NCBI GenBank assembly: GCA_035548515.1 | Contig: DASZSW010000010.1 | Coordinates: forward strand, 5,279-69,278 | Reading direction: 5' to 3' | Origin: DASZQY01 sp035548515 | Lineage (GTDB): Bacteria; Pseudomonadota; Alphaproteobacteria; Rhizobiales; Kaistiaceae | DNA: 64,000 nucleotides | Shown: piece by piece, positions 63,786 to 64,000 of the stretch | Numbering within the stretch: position 1 is the first letter of the stretch | How the letters are laid out: the number at the start of each line of letters is the position of its first letter | Made by a program: the position numbers and the translations under genes | The notes under the pieces: model-generated | Told to the model about the DNA's origin: nothing | Databases searched by the model: none | What the model saw: only the letters and a program-made list of their open reading frames with translations

Positions 63786-63884
63786 CCTCATCCTGAGGAG
63801 CGTGCGCAGCACGCGTCTCGAAGGATGACTGGTGAATGTTGCCGTCCTTCGAGATGCGCCCTGCGGGCGCTCCTCAGGACGAGG
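63786..63884. repeat. BIME-like inverted repeat between groES and groL
   Basis: Arms of 41 bp: CCTCATCCTGAGGAGC...CTCGAAGGAT (63786-63826) and its inverse GTCCTTCGAGATGCG...TCCTCAGGACGAGG (63844-63884), with 17 bp between and few mismatches. Each arm also carries its own hairpin (GTGCGCAGCAC or GCCCTGCGGGC). It occupies most of the 131-bp groES-groL gap. Confidence 0.92.
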
Positions 63885-63891
63885 TTGATGA

Positions 63892-64000
63892 TCAGGCGGC
63901 CTTCTTCTTGGCCACGGGCTCGTCGATCACGCCCATGATGTCGGACTCCTTCATGATCAGGAGCTCCTGGCCGTCGATCTTGACCTCGGTACCGGACCAC
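63892..64000 (-). CDS. groES: Co-chaperonin GroES (3' end, runs off the window)
   Basis: The last 35 sense codons and stop of groES: WSGTEVKIDGQELLIMKESD, then IMGVIDEPVAKKKAA. The conserved GTEVKIDG and LIMKESDIMGVI identify the C-terminal part of Hsp10. The start lies beyond position 64000. It precedes groL in the usual operon order, separated by the BIME at 63786-63884. Confidence 0.97.
   Translation of the reverse strand, partial: WSGTEVKIDGQELLIMKESDIMGVIDEPVAKKKAA

Overview
The window is about 65% GC with dense, mostly uninterrupted bacterial genes. Its content points to an alphaproteobacterium of the Hyphomicrobiales (Rhizobiales) type: a PdhS-like cell-cycle kinase, a BacA peptide transporter, a RopB/Omp25-like porin, tandem phasins, a DUF1127 protein divergent from an LsrB/VtlR-like LysR regulator, and a histidine tRNA with A73 and no encoded G-1. 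I do not assign a genus.

Layout. 1-8.9 kb: 5' part of an AsmA-like gene, acetoacetyl-CoA synthetase, an orphan TadG-like protein, a large PAS histidine kinase and two phasins; the synthetase and phasins fit polyhydroxybutyrate turnover. 9-14 kb: tRNA-His, a 1182-residue autotransporter with an internally duplicated passenger, and a TIGR03032-type protein. 14-19 kb: MFS pump divergent from a LysR regulator, a DUF4386 membrane protein, a diheme cytochrome c and a DTW-domain protein. 19-23.5 kb: a compact signalling operon (Cache/HAMP kinase, single-domain receiver, REC-GGDEF-EAL). 23.5-35.6 kb: small membrane protein, secreted hypothetical, ThDP enzyme, GNAT, flavin monooxygenase, xseA, rsmE, gshA, DUF1127/LysR pair and a 1-Cys peroxiredoxin.

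35.7-39.4 kb is the clearest accessory segment. Its genes are lower in GC than their neighbours and form two divergent bicistrons around a 140-bp control region: a Cas2/VapD-fold small protein plus an unknown 220-residue protein on one side, and a sigma-like protein translationally coupled to an ImmA/IrrE-type metallopeptidase on the other. An 890-bp gene-free stretch with structured palindromes follows.

39.4-51.9 kb is metabolic: a phosphoesterase, a glutamine amidotransferase, amino-acid ABC transporter parts, lutABC (lactate oxidation) divergent from glcD/glcE/glcF (glycolate oxidation), then malate synthase, which consumes the glyoxylate. A 54-codon membrane ORF lies between glcD and glcE. 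51.9-64 kb: MFS pump, two L,D-transpeptidases, 3-methyladenine glycosylase, an overlapping hisS-hisZ-hisG operon with a compositionally foreign patch in hisS, bacA, DoxX, an outer-membrane porin, and groL with the 3' end of groES.

At least four families of REP/BIME-like palindromes are scattered between genes. One copy sits in frame inside rsmE and another between groES and groL.
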